A DNA stretch of 64,000 nucleotides from Vannielia litorea (lineage in GTDB: Bacteria > Pseudomonadota > Alphaproteobacteria > Rhodobacterales > Rhodobacteraceae). Both the position numbers and the translations under genes were made by a program. Location of the stretch: NCBI RefSeq assembly GCF_018424695.1, contig NZ_QTNQ01000005.1, forward strand, positions 1 to 64,000. The letters are read 5' to 3'. This document shows, one piece after another, positions 46,364 through 55,932 of this stretch (the first letter of the stretch is position 1; each line of letters opens with the position of its first letter). The notes under the pieces are model-generated. The model made no database searches. It was not told the origin of the DNA and was given only the letters and a program-made list of their open reading frames with translations.

Positions 46364-47344
46364 TTGTCCGTTTCCGTGGCAAACATAGATCTGGCCCCAC
46401 CGGTCCTCCTCGCCCCGCTTGCGGGCATCACCGACTTGCCGTTCCGCCAACTCGTGGCACGCTTCGGGGCAGGGCTCGTGGTGTCGGAGATGGTGGCGAG
46501 CCAGGAAATGGTGCAGGCCAAACCCGGCGTGCGCGAACGCGCCGAACTGGGCTATGGCGAGCAGGCCACCTCGATTCAGCTCGCCGGGCGCGATGCCACA
46601 TGGATGGCTCGCGCCGCCGCGATGGTCGAGGACAACGGCGCAAAGATCATCGACATCAACATGGGCTGCCCCGCCAAGAAGGTGACGGGCGGCCTGTCCG
46701 GCTCGGCCCTGATGAAGGATCTCGACCATGCGCTCACGCTGATCGAGGCCGTGGTGGACGCGGTCAGCGTGCCGGTGACGCTCAAGTGCCGCTTGGGGTG
46801 GGACGACGACCGGATCAACGCGCCAGAGCTCGCTGCCCGCGCCGAGCAGGCGGGGGTGCGCATGGTCACCGTTCACGGCCGCACTCGCTGCCAGTTCTAC
46901 AAGGGCGGGGCGGATTGGGGCGCAATCCGGGCCGTGAAGGAGGCCGTTTCGATCCCCGTGATCGCAAATGGCGACATCACCGATGCCGCCTCGGCCCGCG
47001 CGGCCCTCAAGGCGTCGGGGGCAGATGGGGTCATGGTGGGCCGTGGTGCCCAGGGTGCCCCGTGGCGGCTGGCGGAAATCGCCCATGCGCTGGGGCAGGG
47101 GCCTGCGCCCGACATCCCGAGGGGCGCCGCGCTGGCCGGAATGATCCTCGATCACTACGATGCGATGATTGCCTTCTATGGCCCCGAGCTGGGCAACCGC
47201 GTCGCCCGCAAGCACCTCGGCTGGTACATGGACAGCTGCGGCACACCCGGCTCCCTGCGCCGCCGGATCCTGACTGAAACAGATACGCGTCAGGTGCGCA
47301 TGCTTATCGCCGATATCCCGGCCCGACAGAGCGAGGCGGCCTGA
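46364..47344 (+). CDS. dusB: tRNA-dihydrouridine synthase DusB
   Basis: Flavin enzyme reducing uridines in tRNA, 326 aa. [30 protein letters not shown] (about 13-42), the catalytic cysteine in [20 protein letters not shown] (about 101-120), [17 protein letters not shown] (about 170-186) and [32 protein letters not shown] (about 205-236). I use TTG at 46364: AAGGA lies 8 bases upstream and no ATG occurs in frame nearby; GTG at 46376 is the alternative. Overlaps ntrB by one base; dusB heads the ntr operon as in rhodobacters. Confidence 0.95.
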   Translation: MSVSVANIDLAPPVLLAPLAGITDLPFRQLVARFGAGLVVSEMVASQEMVQAKPGVRERAELGYGEQATSIQLAGRDATWMARAAAMVEDNGAKIIDINMGCPAKKVTGGLSGSALMKDLDHALTLIEAVVDAVSVPVTLKCRLGWDDDRINAPELAARAEQAGVRMVTVHGRTRCQFYKGGADWGAIRAVKEAVSIPVIANGDITDAASARAALKASGADGVMVGRGAQGAPWRLAEIAHALGQGPAPDIPRGAALAGMILDHYDAMIAFYGPELGNRVARKHLGWYMDSCGTPGSLRRRILTETDTRQVRMLIADIPARQSEAA

Positions 47345-48435
47345 TGGTGGACGAGAACATCATCTGGGTTTCCCTGCCGATGCCCGCGCTCCTGCTCGAT
47401 GAAGAGGATCGGATCGTCGATATCAACCCGGCGGCGGAGACCTTCCTCAACACCTCCCTGCGCTCGCTTGAAGGCCACCACGTCTGGGACAAGATCATGG
47501 TGGCCGCGCCGCTGGAGGGCGGGTTTGAGCGGGTCCGGAAAAACCAGTCGGCCCTTTTCGTGAATGACGCCGAGGTGGGCACCGGAGAGCGCCCGCCGAT
47601 GCATTGCAACCTCCAGGTCGCGCCGCTGAATGATGACAGCAAGCGCCTTATCATGCTGATTTCACCGCGCGAAATCGCCGGCAAGCTGGGCCGCGCCCAT
47701 TCGGTTCACGCCACCGCCAAGAGTGCCATCGGCATGGCCGAAATGCTGGCCCATGAAATCAAGAACCCGCTGGCCGGGATCACCGGGGCAGCGCAGCTCA
47801 TCTCGATGAACCTGCCCAAGTCGGAGCTGGAGCTGACCGATCTGATCGTGGAAGAGAGCCGCCGGATCGTGAAGCTGCTGGAGCAGGTCGAGCAATTCGG
47901 CAATGTGCGCCCGCCGCTGATGAAGGCGGTGAACATCCATGACATCCTCGACCGGGCCCGCAAGTCTGCCGAAGTGGGCTATGCCGCCGGGATCAAGTTT
48001 ACCGATGATTACGACCCCTCGCTGCCGCCCACGCTGGGAGACGCCGACCAGCTGCTCCAGGTCTTCCTCAACCTCTTCAAGAACGCTGCGGAGGCCGCGG
48101 CGAAGATGGGCCCTGACCACGAGGGCACCATCAAGATCCGCACGTTCTATGACCTTTCGCTGCGGCTGCGGGGCAAGGATGGCAAGGGCGCGGCGGTACC
48201 GCTTCAGGTGGAAATCACCGACAACGGCCCCGGCCTGCCCGAGGAGATCGCCGAAGACATCTTCGAGCCCTTCGTGTCGGGCCGCGAAAACGGCACCGGC
48301 CTTGGCCTTGCGCTGGTGAGCAAGATCATCGGCGAGCACAACGGCTGGATTCAGGTGGAATCGGTGCCCGGAAAAACCGTGTTCCGGGTGTCGCTCCAGG
48401 TGGCGCCCGATTTGAGCAACAGTGAATATTACTAG
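47344..48435 (+). CDS. ntrB: nitrogen sensor kinase NtrB (GlnL)
   Basis: 363-aa cytosolic histidine kinase for the nitrogen response, regulated by PII in other bacteria. PAS-like domain about 5-115 (SLPMPALLLDEEDRIVDINPAAETFLN). H-box MLAHEIKNPLAGITGAAQLI (about 135-154). ATPase region DADQLLQVFLNLFKNAAEAA, TDNGPGLPEEIAEDIFEPFVSGRENGTGLGLALVSKI (about 300-340). No membrane segment. Start overlaps the dusB stop by one base; ntrC follows after 12 bases. Confidence 0.96.
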   Translation: MVDENIIWVSLPMPALLLDEEDRIVDINPAAETFLNTSLRSLEGHHVWDKIMVAAPLEGGFERVRKNQSALFVNDAEVGTGERPPMHCNLQVAPLNDDSKRLIMLISPREIAGKLGRAHSVHATAKSAIGMAEMLAHEIKNPLAGITGAAQLISMNLPKSELELTDLIVEESRRIVKLLEQVEQFGNVRPPLMKAVNIHDILDRARKSAEVGYAAGIKFTDDYDPSLPPTLGDADQLLQVFLNLFKNAAEAAAKMGPDHEGTIKIRTFYDLSLRLRGKDGKGAAVPLQVEITDNGPGLPEEIAEDIFEPFVSGRENGTGLGLALVSKIIGEHNGWIQVESVPGKTVFRVSLQVAPDLSNSEYY

Positions 48436-48447
48436 GAGCAACGACCG

Positions 48448-49818
48448 ATGGACGGAACGGTACTGGTAGCTGACGACGACCGCACGATACGCACGGTGCT
48501 GACCCAGGCGCTCACCCGGGCAGGCTGTCGGGTGCATGCCACCTCGTCGCTCGTCACGCTGATGCGCTGGGTCGAGGAGGGCAAGGGCGACCTGGTGATC
48601 TCCGATGTCGTCATGCCGGATGGCAACGGCTTGGAAACATTGCCGAAAATCTCATCCGAGCGGCCCGGCCTGCCGGTGATCGTGATTTCGGCGCAAAACA
48701 CCATCATGACGGCAATCCAGGCCGCCGAGGCCGAGGCCTACGATTACCTGCCCAAGCCCTTCGACCTGCCCGACCTGATGAAGCGCGCGGCCCGCGCGCT
48801 GGAAAGCAAGCGGCGCTTGGCCTCGCAGAAATCGGAGGCCTCCGAGGCCCCGCAAGCAGATGGCGATCTGCCGCTCGTCGGCCGCACACCGCAGATGCAG
48901 GGGCTTTACCGGCTCGTCGCCAAGGTCATGAATACCGATCTTCCGGTGCTCATCACGGGCGAGAGTGGAACTGGCAAGTCATTGATAGCAAAGGCTATTC
49001 ATGACTTCTCCGACCGGCGCACCCTGCCTTTCGTGGTGGTGTCGCCCGGTGATCTGCAAGGCGCCGACGGGCCGGCGCAGGTGGTTGCCCGGGCGCGCGG
49101 TGGCTCGCTGCTGTTTGACGAAATTGCCGATCTCGATGACGAGGCGCAAGGCCGGATCGTGCGGATGCTCGATGCCTTCGGAGACACCGCGCCGCGCGTG
49201 ATGTCCACCTCCCAGGGCAATCTGATGGAGCGGATGGAGGGCGGCGGCTTCCGGCAGGATCTGTTTTACCGGCTCGGTGGCGTCACCATCAACGTGCCGG
49301 CGCTGCGCGAGCGGGTCGATGACATCCCGCTGCTGGCCGAGCATTTTCTTGCGCGCTCCGAGCCGGGAAGTGCCCCGCGCCGCATCGGGTCTCAGGCCAT
49401 GGAACTGATCCGCGCCTACAGCTGGCCCGGCAACGTTCGCCAGCTCGAAAACACCATTCGCCGCCTTGTCGTGACCGCAACCGAAGAACAGATCGGCCTG
49501 CCCGACGTGGAGGCGGTGCTGTCTTCCCAACCCGAGATCGAACCGCTGGTCGGCGGCGGCGATGGCGAGAAGCTTTCGGCCTCGGTGGCAAAGCACCTGC
49601 GCCGCTATTTCGATCTGCATGGCGGCGCCCTCCCGCCGCCCGGCCTCTACACGAGGATTCTCAAGGAAGTGGAGCTTCCGCTGATCGAAATCGCCCTCGA
49701 TGCCACTGGAGGAAACCAGGCCAAGTGTGCGGATTTGCTGGGCATTAACCGAAATACCCTCCGCAAGAAGATAAATGACCTCGATATTCAGGTGACACGC
49801 CGCCGCAAATTGATGTAA
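48448..49818 (+). CDS. ntrC: nitrogen response regulator NtrC (lacks GAFTGA)
   Basis: 456-aa response regulator. Receiver 1-118 with phospho-acceptor Asp53 and Lys103. AAA+ ATPase with Walker A GESGTGKS (171-178) and Walker B LLFDEI (221-226). Between these, where sigma54 activators carry GAFTGA, only [20 protein letters not shown] is found, so the loop is deleted. Fis-type HTH at the C-terminus ([30 protein letters not shown]). Rhodobacter capsulatus NtrC, which also lacks this motif, activates sigma70 promoters; the same is expected here. In the ntrB-ntrC-ntrY-ntrX order. Confidence 0.96.
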   Translation: MDGTVLVADDDRTIRTVLTQALTRAGCRVHATSSLVTLMRWVEEGKGDLVISDVVMPDGNGLETLPKISSERPGLPVIVISAQNTIMTAIQAAEAEAYDYLPKPFDLPDLMKRAARALESKRRLASQKSEASEAPQADGDLPLVGRTPQMQGLYRLVAKVMNTDLPVLITGESGTGKSLIAKAIHDFSDRRTLPFVVVSPGDLQGADGPAQVVARARGGSLLFDEIADLDDEAQGRIVRMLDAFGDTAPRVMSTSQGNLMERMEGGGFRQDLFYRLGGVTINVPALRERVDDIPLLAEHFLARSEPGSAPRRIGSQAMELIRAYSWPGNVRQLENTIRRLVVTATEEQIGLPDVEAVLSSQPEIEPLVGGGDGEKLSASVAKHLRRYFDLHGGALPPPGLYTRILKEVELPLIEIALDATGGNQAKCADLLGINRNTLRKKINDLDIQVTRRRKLM

Positions 49819-49918
49819 AAGGGCAACAGAGCCGTGGCAGAGGGGTCTCAGACCCCCGGTGAGATCACGGGATATGGCGGTATGCCCCTTCGGGGGCACA
49901 AGATATGTGAGGCATGCG

Positions 49919-52159
49919 GTGGGATCCTCCGCACGAGCGTTTGGGTGGGAACGCCTGGTAAAACTGCGTAGATTGCGCCGTTTGCGCAACGCGGCGACGC
50001 TCGCGTTGGTGGTTCTCGGCCCGGCGCTGGCAATCGGAACATACCTGACGCTCGGACCCTTCGGGCAGGGTGCAAACTCGCCTGCGCTACGCGCGATTCT
50101 CCTCGCCGACATCGTCTATGTGCTCATCGTCGCGGCCCTGGTGCTGTGGCAGGTGGGCAAGCTGGTGGCCGCGCGCCGCCGCAAGTCGGCGGGCTCGCGG
50201 CTTCACCTGCGGCTCACCGGCGTCTTTGCCCTGATCGCCGCGGTGCCCACCATTCTCGTCGCGGTCTTTGCCGGGCTCACCATCAACCTCGGGCTGGAAA
50301 GCTGGTTTTCCGACCGGGTGCGCGAGGTGGTGGGCGCTTCGCTGGAGGCGGCACAGGCCTACAAGGCCGAGCATCGCCACGATCTCGAACAGGACGCCGC
50401 CGTGCTGGCGGGCTATCTCAACGTCGCCCGCGCAGCGCGCGGCGCGGTGACCGACGGGCAGATACGCCAGGTGCTGGGGCAGGGACAGGCCCAGGTGCAG
50501 CGGGGCCTGCGTGAGGCCTATGTGATTGACGGTGGCGGGGAGCTCCGGGCGCGTGGCGAGCGCTCCTATCTCTTCGATTTCGAGAAACCCTCCGAAGAGC
50601 AGCTGGAGGCCGCGCGGACAGGCGAGACGGTCATCATCGAAGATTGGGAGAACAGCGAGTTCCGCGCGCTGCTTCGGCTACAGGCATTTCCCGACCGCTA
50701 CCTTTACGTGTCCCGCGAGGTCGACGGCCAGCTTCTGGGCCTGCTCGACGACACCGAAGAAACCGTCACAGTCTACAACCAGCTGGAGCAGGAGCGCGGG
50801 CGGCGGCTGTTCGAGTTCGGGGTGATCTACCTCGGTTTTGCCGTCATCCTCATCCTTGCCTCGGTCTGGCTCGGCCTGTGGTTTGCCGAGCGCCTCAGCC
50901 GCCCCGTCGGGCGCCTGACCGGCGCGGCGCAGCGGGTGGGCGAGGGGGACCTCGAGGTGCGGGTGATCGAGGATTCCGGCGATGATGAGATCGCCATGCT
51001 TGGCCGGATCTTCAACCAGATGACCCGGCAGCTGAAAGGCCAGCGCGACCGACTTCTGGATAACTCGGCCAGGATCGAAGAGCGGCGGCGGCTGTTCGAG
51101 CAGGTGCTCTCTTCGGTGACTGCGGGCGTCATCGGGCTGGACCCGGACGGGCGCGTTCAGTTCATGAACCGCTCTGCCCACACCCTTCTCGACCTCGAGG
51201 AGGAAAGCGATCCGCTCGTGGCCATAGGGCAGGCTGTGCCCGAATTCGCGGGCCTTCTGGAGCGGTTGCGGATGGGCGAAAAGGACGTGACCCGGGAAGA
51301 GATCAAGATCAACCGCAAGGGCAAGCTGGAAACGCTGCTGGTGCGCATGGCCCGGCGACGCGGCGAGGAAGGCGAGATCGAAGGCTACGTGGTGGCCTTC
51401 GATGACGTTTCCGAGTTGGTGACGGCCCAGCGCATGGCCGCCTGGGGCGACGTGGCCCGCCGCATCGCCCACGAAATCAAGAACCCGCTCACCCCGATCC
51501 AGCTTTCTGCCGAGCGCATCCGCCGCAAGTTCACCCCGATGGCGGGCGATGAGGCCGAGAGCCTGGATCAGCTCACCGGCGTTATCGTGCGCCAGACCGG
51601 CGACCTGCGCCGGATCGTCGACGAGTTTTCCAAGTTCGCCCGCATGCCGGAACCTGACCGCAAGCCGGTGGATCTGGCCGCGGTGCTGCGCGATGCGGTT
51701 CTGCTGCAACGCGAGAACCTCGGCGAGGCTCTGCAGTACACCGATGACACCGGCGGTGTGGTGGCGGACCTCGATGAAACCATGGTCAGCCAAGCGCTTA
51801 TCAACCTCATCAAGAACGCAGGCGAGGCCATCGAGAGCCTTCAGGAAAAGGGCGCTCCGGAGGGCCACGCGCCGGAAGTCCGGGTGCGGCTCTTCATCGA
51901 CGGCAGCGAGGCCGTGGTGGAAGTCGCCGACAACGGAATCGGCCTGCCGGAAGACCGCGGGCGCCTGTTCGAGCCCTATGTGACGACCCGCGAAAAGGGC
52001 ACCGGCCTCGGCCTGCCCATCGTGAAGAAAATTATCGAAGAACATGGCGGCAGCCTCGACCTCACCGATGCCGAGCCCTTCACGGAAGGCGCGCACCGTG
52101 GCGCGCTGGCCGTGGTGCGGCTTCCGCGCAGCGTCGAGGTCAGCGCAGCCGCCGAATGA
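49919..52159 (+). CDS. ntrY: membrane sensor histidine kinase NtrY
   Basis: About 746 aa. Two N-terminal helices (NAATLALVVLGPALAIGTYL; AILLADIVYVLIVAALVLWQVGKL), a third (GVFALIAAVPTILVAVFAGLTINLG), a periplasmic-side sensor and another helix (FGVIYLGFAVILILASVWLGLW). HAMP LSRPVGRLTGAAQRVGEGDLEVRV, PAS, H-box RRIAHEIKNPLTPIQLSAERI, and ATPase box GRLFEPYVTTREKGTGLGLPIVKKI. Start chosen as GTG 49919, preceded by TGAGG; earlier in-frame starts at 49859 and 49874 are possible. Partners with NtrX; a stop-start overlap region with ntrX is 23 bases away. Confidence 0.92.
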   Translation: MGSSARAFGWERLVKLRRLRRLRNAATLALVVLGPALAIGTYLTLGPFGQGANSPALRAILLADIVYVLIVAALVLWQVGKLVAARRRKSAGSRLHLRLTGVFALIAAVPTILVAVFAGLTINLGLESWFSDRVREVVGASLEAAQAYKAEHRHDLEQDAAVLAGYLNVARAARGAVTDGQIRQVLGQGQAQVQRGLREAYVIDGGGELRARGERSYLFDFEKPSEEQLEAARTGETVIIEDWENSEFRALLRLQAFPDRYLYVSREVDGQLLGLLDDTEETVTVYNQLEQERGRRLFEFGVIYLGFAVILILASVWLGLWFAERLSRPVGRLTGAAQRVGEGDLEVRVIEDSGDDEIAMLGRIFNQMTRQLKGQRDRLLDNSARIEERRRLFEQVLSSVTAGVIGLDPDGRVQFMNRSAHTLLDLEEESDPLVAIGQAVPEFAGLLERLRMGEKDVTREEIKINRKGKLETLLVRMARRRGEEGEIEGYVVAFDDVSELVTAQRMAAWGDVARRIAHEIKNPLTPIQLSAERIRRKFTPMAGDEAESLDQLTGVIVRQTGDLRRIVDEFSKFARMPEPDRKPVDLAAVLRDAVLLQRENLGEALQYTDDTGGVVADLDETMVSQALINLIKNAGEAIESLQEKGAPEGHAPEVRVRLFIDGSEAVVEVADNGIGLPEDRGRLFEPYVTTREKGTGLGLPIVKKIIEEHGGSLDLTDAEPFTEGAHRGALAVVRLPRSVEVSAAAE

Positions 52160-52182
52160 CAGGAAAGGAAGGAAGAGCAGAG

Positions 52183-53589
52183 ATGACCGATATTCTGATA
52201 GTGGACGACGAAAGAGACATTCGCGAGCTGGTGGGCGATATCCTGCGCGACGAGGGCTTTCAGACCCGGTTGGCCGGCAATTCCGACGATGCCATGGCGG
52301 AAATCAACGAGAGCCCGCCGGCGCTGCTGATCCTCGACATCTGGCTGAAGGACAGCCGGATGGATGGCATCGACATCCTCAAGACCGTGAAGCGCGACAA
52401 CCCCGACATCCCGATCGTCATCATCTCGGGCCACGGCAACATCGAAATCGCGGTGGCGGCGATCAAGCAGGGGGCCTACGACTTCATCGAAAAGCCCTTC
52501 AACATCGACCAGCTCATGGTGGTAATCCGCCGCGCAATGGAAACATCGCGCCTGCGCCGCGAGAACAGCCAGCTCCGCCGCAAGGAAGTGAGTGTGACCG
52601 ACATGGTCGGCACCTCCACGGCCTTCAAGGCGCTCAAGAGCCAGCTCGACAAGGTCACCAAGTCGAACGGCCGGGTGATGCTGACGGGCCCGGCAGGCGC
52701 CGGCAAGGAAGTGGCAGCGCGCTACATCCACGCAAATTCGTCGCGCGCCTCGGCGCCTTTCGTATCCGTCAACTCCGCCTCGATCGAGCCGGACCGGATG
52801 GAAGAAGTGCTCTTCGGGCGCGAGAGCGACGCGCGTGGGGTGGAGCCGGGCCTGCTGGAAGAGGCCCATGGCGGCGTGCTCTACTTCGACGAGGTGGCCG
52901 ACATGCCGCTCGGCACACAATCGAAGATCCTGCGGGTGCTGGTGGAGCAGCAGTTCCAGCGCGTTGGCGGCAACGATAAGGTGCGTGTGGATCTGCGGGT
53001 CATTTCCTCTACCAACCGCGATCTGGAAGCGGAGATTGCGCGCGGCAGCTTCCGTGAAGAGCTGTATCACCGGCTGAACGTGGTCCCGATCCGGGTGCCG
53101 GGGCTGGAGGAACGGCGCGAGGATATTCCCGAGTTGGCGCGACATTTCATCGCCGAGTTCAACGCCAGCCAGGGCCTTACCATTCGCGAGCTGTCGCAGG
53201 AGGCCGATGCCCTGCTGCAAACGATGCACCTGCCCGGCAATGTCCGGCAGTTGAAGAACATCATCGAGCGCGCCCTCATTCTGGGCGAAACCACCGATCC
53301 CATCGACGCGCGCGAGCTGAAGAGCGGCGAGAGTTCGGAAGAAGAGGACGGGCGCGTGGTGCTCTCGGGCGGGCTGGCCACACTGCCGCTGCGCGAGGCG
53401 CGGGAGCTGTTCGAGCGCGAGTATCTGCTGACCCAGATCAACCGCTTCGGCGGGAACATCTCCCGCACGGCGACTTTTGTTGGCATGGAGCGGTCCGCGC
53501 TGCACCGCAAGCTGAAGTCGCTCGGCGTGGTGACCTCCACCAAGGCCGGAGCCCGGGTGGCGCATATAGAGAGCCAGGCGGCGGAATAG
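52183..53589 (+). CDS. ntrX: response regulator NtrX (lacks GAFTGA)
   Basis: 468-aa regulator. Receiver domain with phospho-acceptor Asp52 and Lys104. AAA+ domain: Walker A GPAGAGKE (169-176), Walker B VLYFDEV (232-238). The GAFTGA position is replaced by LFGRESDARGVEPGLLEEA (210-228), so sigma54 contact is unlikely. C-terminal Fis helix-turn-helix (ISRTATFVGMERSALHRKLKSLG). Start at 52183 with GGAAGGAAG upstream; a start nine codons earlier is inferior. Paired with NtrY, regulating envelope, respiratory and nitrogen genes in relatives. Confidence 0.95.
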   Translation: MTDILIVDDERDIRELVGDILRDEGFQTRLAGNSDDAMAEINESPPALLILDIWLKDSRMDGIDILKTVKRDNPDIPIVIISGHGNIEIAVAAIKQGAYDFIEKPFNIDQLMVVIRRAMETSRLRRENSQLRRKEVSVTDMVGTSTAFKALKSQLDKVTKSNGRVMLTGPAGAGKEVAARYIHANSSRASAPFVSVNSASIEPDRMEEVLFGRESDARGVEPGLLEEAHGGVLYFDEVADMPLGTQSKILRVLVEQQFQRVGGNDKVRVDLRVISSTNRDLEAEIARGSFREELYHRLNVVPIRVPGLEERREDIPELARHFIAEFNASQGLTIRELSQEADALLQTMHLPGNVRQLKNIIERALILGETTDPIDARELKSGESSEEEDGRVVLSGGLATLPLREARELFEREYLLTQINRFGGNISRTATFVGMERSALHRKLKSLGVVTSTKAGARVAHIESQAAE

Positions 53590-53813
53590 GGCGGCGCGCG
53601 GCAGGGGCGGAAGGGGAAGGCCGGGCCGGAAAGCGCCTGGCCCCGGCACGCCAGCGTCACCATCTGCCGGGCGTAGACTGCTCAAAAAAGCGGCGAGTTG
53701 GCAGAATGTCGCCCACGAGCAGGCAGGATTACCGCCACGATTTCAGCCGAGCTTGAAATTTGTTCACGTATCGGAGAGAAAAACCGCAGCGAGAACAAAT
53801 ACTCGAGGGACGG

Positions 53814-54386
53814 ATGAGGCTGGGGACAACCAATCGGGCAAAAGCCCTGCGATTTCCGCTGCTTTGCGCAGCACTTTTGCTGACGGCGGCCTGCGGGGCC
53901 AAGCGCGGCAATGAGACCCTTTCCACCATGACGGCGCCGCAGCTCAAGCCCGAGTTGCTCGACTATGCCATCTCGGAAGCGCGCAGCCTGCGGTCGCGCG
54001 GCGCGCGCGTGTGGTGTGTGCCCTTTGCGCGCAACGCGAGCGGCGTGGAAATTCGCGGCAACGCCAACACCTGGTGGGGCAGCGCCCACGGCACCTATGC
54101 TCGGGGGCACACGCCGGTGGTCGGGTCTGTGATGGCGTTCTCCGGCACCTCCAAGCTGCCCATGGGGCATGTCGCCGTGGTGTCCAAGGTGATCTCCGAC
54201 CGCGAAATCGAGATCGACCACGCCAACTGGAAGCGCAACCAGGTCAGCCTCGGAATGTCGGTGATCGACATTTCCGAGAAGAATGACTGGTCGGTGGTGA
54301 AAGTGAAGAGCCAGCCTGCGGCTTACGGGCGGCCCTATCCGATCGACGGGTTCATCTACCCGGTTCCGGCCACCACCGCGAGCTGA
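53814..54386 (+). CDS. CHAP-domain lipoprotein (cell-wall amidase/endopeptidase-like)
   Basis: 190 aa from MRLGTTNRAKAL with GAGGGA upstream. Signal with lipobox LTAAC (Cys about 28), so outer-membrane or inner-membrane anchored. CHAP catalytic Cys in RGARVWCVPFARNASGV (near 67), His in MGHVAVVSKV (near 118), and third residue in IDHANWKRN (near 132). CHAP proteins cleave peptidoglycan peptides. Located between ntrX and trkA; its region upstream contains an ATTTGTTC/GAACAAAT inverted repeat. Confidence 0.82.
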   Translation: MRLGTTNRAKALRFPLLCAALLLTAACGAKRGNETLSTMTAPQLKPELLDYAISEARSLRSRGARVWCVPFARNASGVEIRGNANTWWGSAHGTYARGHTPVVGSVMAFSGTSKLPMGHVAVVSKVISDREIEIDHANWKRNQVSLGMSVIDISEKNDWSVVKVKSQPAAYGRPYPIDGFIYPVPATTAS

Positions 54387-54543
54387 CCGGTTCGCCTGTA
54401 TCGGATCACAGCAGCCGTCCTCCGCGGCGGCTTCGTATTTTGAAGGCCGGGCAGCGGTGTGCGCCGCCCGTTGACCCCATCCCGGCCCCGTGCCAAGCAA
54501 TGTTTCGGAACGAAACGAAAGGCCCCGGGAGGGCTTCAAGGCC

Positions 54544-55920
54544 ATGAAGGTCATCATCTGTGGCGCGGGCCAGGTCGGCTGGCAGATCGCGCGGCACCTC
54601 TCGGGCGAGCGCAACGACGTGACTGTGGTGGACAACAACGCCGAGCTCGTGCGCCGGGCCACGGATTCGCTCGATGTGCAGGGCATTGCGGGCCATGCCA
54701 GCTACCCGGACATCCTCGACAGGGCAGGCGCCCGGGATGCCGACATGATCATCGCGGCTACGCATTCGGACGAGGTGAACATGGTCACCTGCCAGGTGGC
54801 GCATTCGGTGTTTTCGATCCCGCGCAAGGTCGCCCGCCTGCGCTCGCAGAGCTACCTGACGGCGATCTATTCCGATCTCTATCGCCGTGACCACATGCCG
54901 ATCGACGTGGTGATCAGCCCCGAACGCGAGGTGGCCGAAGCCGCGCTTCAACGCCTCGCCGCGCCGGCCGCCTTTGACACCGAGCGTTTTCTGGGCGGGA
55001 GCGCCCAGCTTCTTGGTATTCAGCTCGATGATGATTGCCCGGTGCTCAACACCCCGCTGCGCCAGTTGACCGACCTGTTTTCAACCCTCCGGGCCATCGT
55101 TGTGGGCGTGCGTCGCCAGAACAAGCTCTTCGCCCCCGATCCGGGCGACCAGCTCTTCGCCGGTGACCAGATCTATGTCTGCGCCAACACCGATGACACG
55201 ACCCGGACGATGGAGATTTTCGGCAAGGTCCTGCGTAAGCAGGAGCGCGTCGTGATCATCGGGGGCGGCAACGTCGGCCTCGCAGTCGCGCAAGCGCTGG
55301 AGAAGCAGACCGACCGGATCCGGGCCAAGGTTATCGAACGGTCGCGCTCGATTGCCGAAAAGGCCGCCGACGCGCTGGAGCGGACCATCGTGCTCAATGG
55401 AGACGGCCTCTCGCGGGAGCTGCTGATCGAGGCCAACATCAACAAGGCCGACGCCGTGCTCTGCGTCACCGATGACGACAAGGTCAACCTGCTGGCCGCC
55501 GTGCGGGCCAAATCCAACGGCTGCCCCATGGCCATTTGCCTTGTGAACGACCCGACGCTGGTTCCGCTGATGCGTCCGCTTGAGATTGATGCGTTTATCA
55601 ACCCGCGCGCCACCACGGTGAGCTCGATCCTGCGCCATATCCGCCATGGTCGGGTGCGCGGCGTCTATTCCATCGGCGATGCCGAAGCCGAGGTGATCGA
55701 GGCGCAGGTGCTCTCCACCTCGCCGCTCTCCGGCCAGAAGATCCGCGACATCGACTTCCCCGAGGGCGTGACCGTGGGCGCCGTGATGCGGAGCGAGGAA
55801 TACATCAAGCCGGTGGCCGAAACCCGCATCGAAGAGGGCGACGTGATCGTGATCTTTGCCATGGCCGATGATGTGCCCGAGGTGGAGCGGCTGTTGCAGG
55901 TCTCCATCGACTTTTTCTGA
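54544..55920 (+). CDS. trkA: Trk potassium uptake regulatory protein TrkA
   Basis: Cytosolic NAD(H)-binding subunit of the Trk K+ importer, 458 aa from MKVIICGAGQVGWQIARHLSG. Two RCK units: N1 (1-120, GAGQVG), C1 (about 140-225), N2 (about 233-350, VVIIGGGNVGLAVAQALE) and C2 (about 370-455, GDVIVIFAMADDVPEVERLL). Both Rossmann folds intact. TrkH follows after 12 bases; the pair forms the transport system. Confidence 0.96.
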   Translation: MKVIICGAGQVGWQIARHLSGERNDVTVVDNNAELVRRATDSLDVQGIAGHASYPDILDRAGARDADMIIAATHSDEVNMVTCQVAHSVFSIPRKVARLRSQSYLTAIYSDLYRRDHMPIDVVISPEREVAEAALQRLAAPAAFDTERFLGGSAQLLGIQLDDDCPVLNTPLRQLTDLFSTLRAIVVGVRRQNKLFAPDPGDQLFAGDQIYVCANTDDTTRTMEIFGKVLRKQERVVIIGGGNVGLAVAQALEKQTDRIRAKVIERSRSIAEKAADALERTIVLNGDGLSRELLIEANINKADAVLCVTDDDKVNLLAAVRAKSNGCPMAICLVNDPTLVPLMRPLEIDAFINPRATTVSSILRHIRHGRVRGVYSIGDAEAEVIEAQVLSTSPLSGQKIRDIDFPEGVTVGAVMRSEEYIKPVAETRIEEGDVIVIFAMADDVPEVERLLQVSIDFF

Positions 55921-55932
55921 GGCCGCCGCGAC

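Noticed and set aside
53682..54686. Minus-strand frame of 334 codons over the CHAP gene
   Set aside because: The plus-strand gene has a lipobox, a CHAP catalytic Cys/His pair and a good binding site; the antisense frame has none of these.
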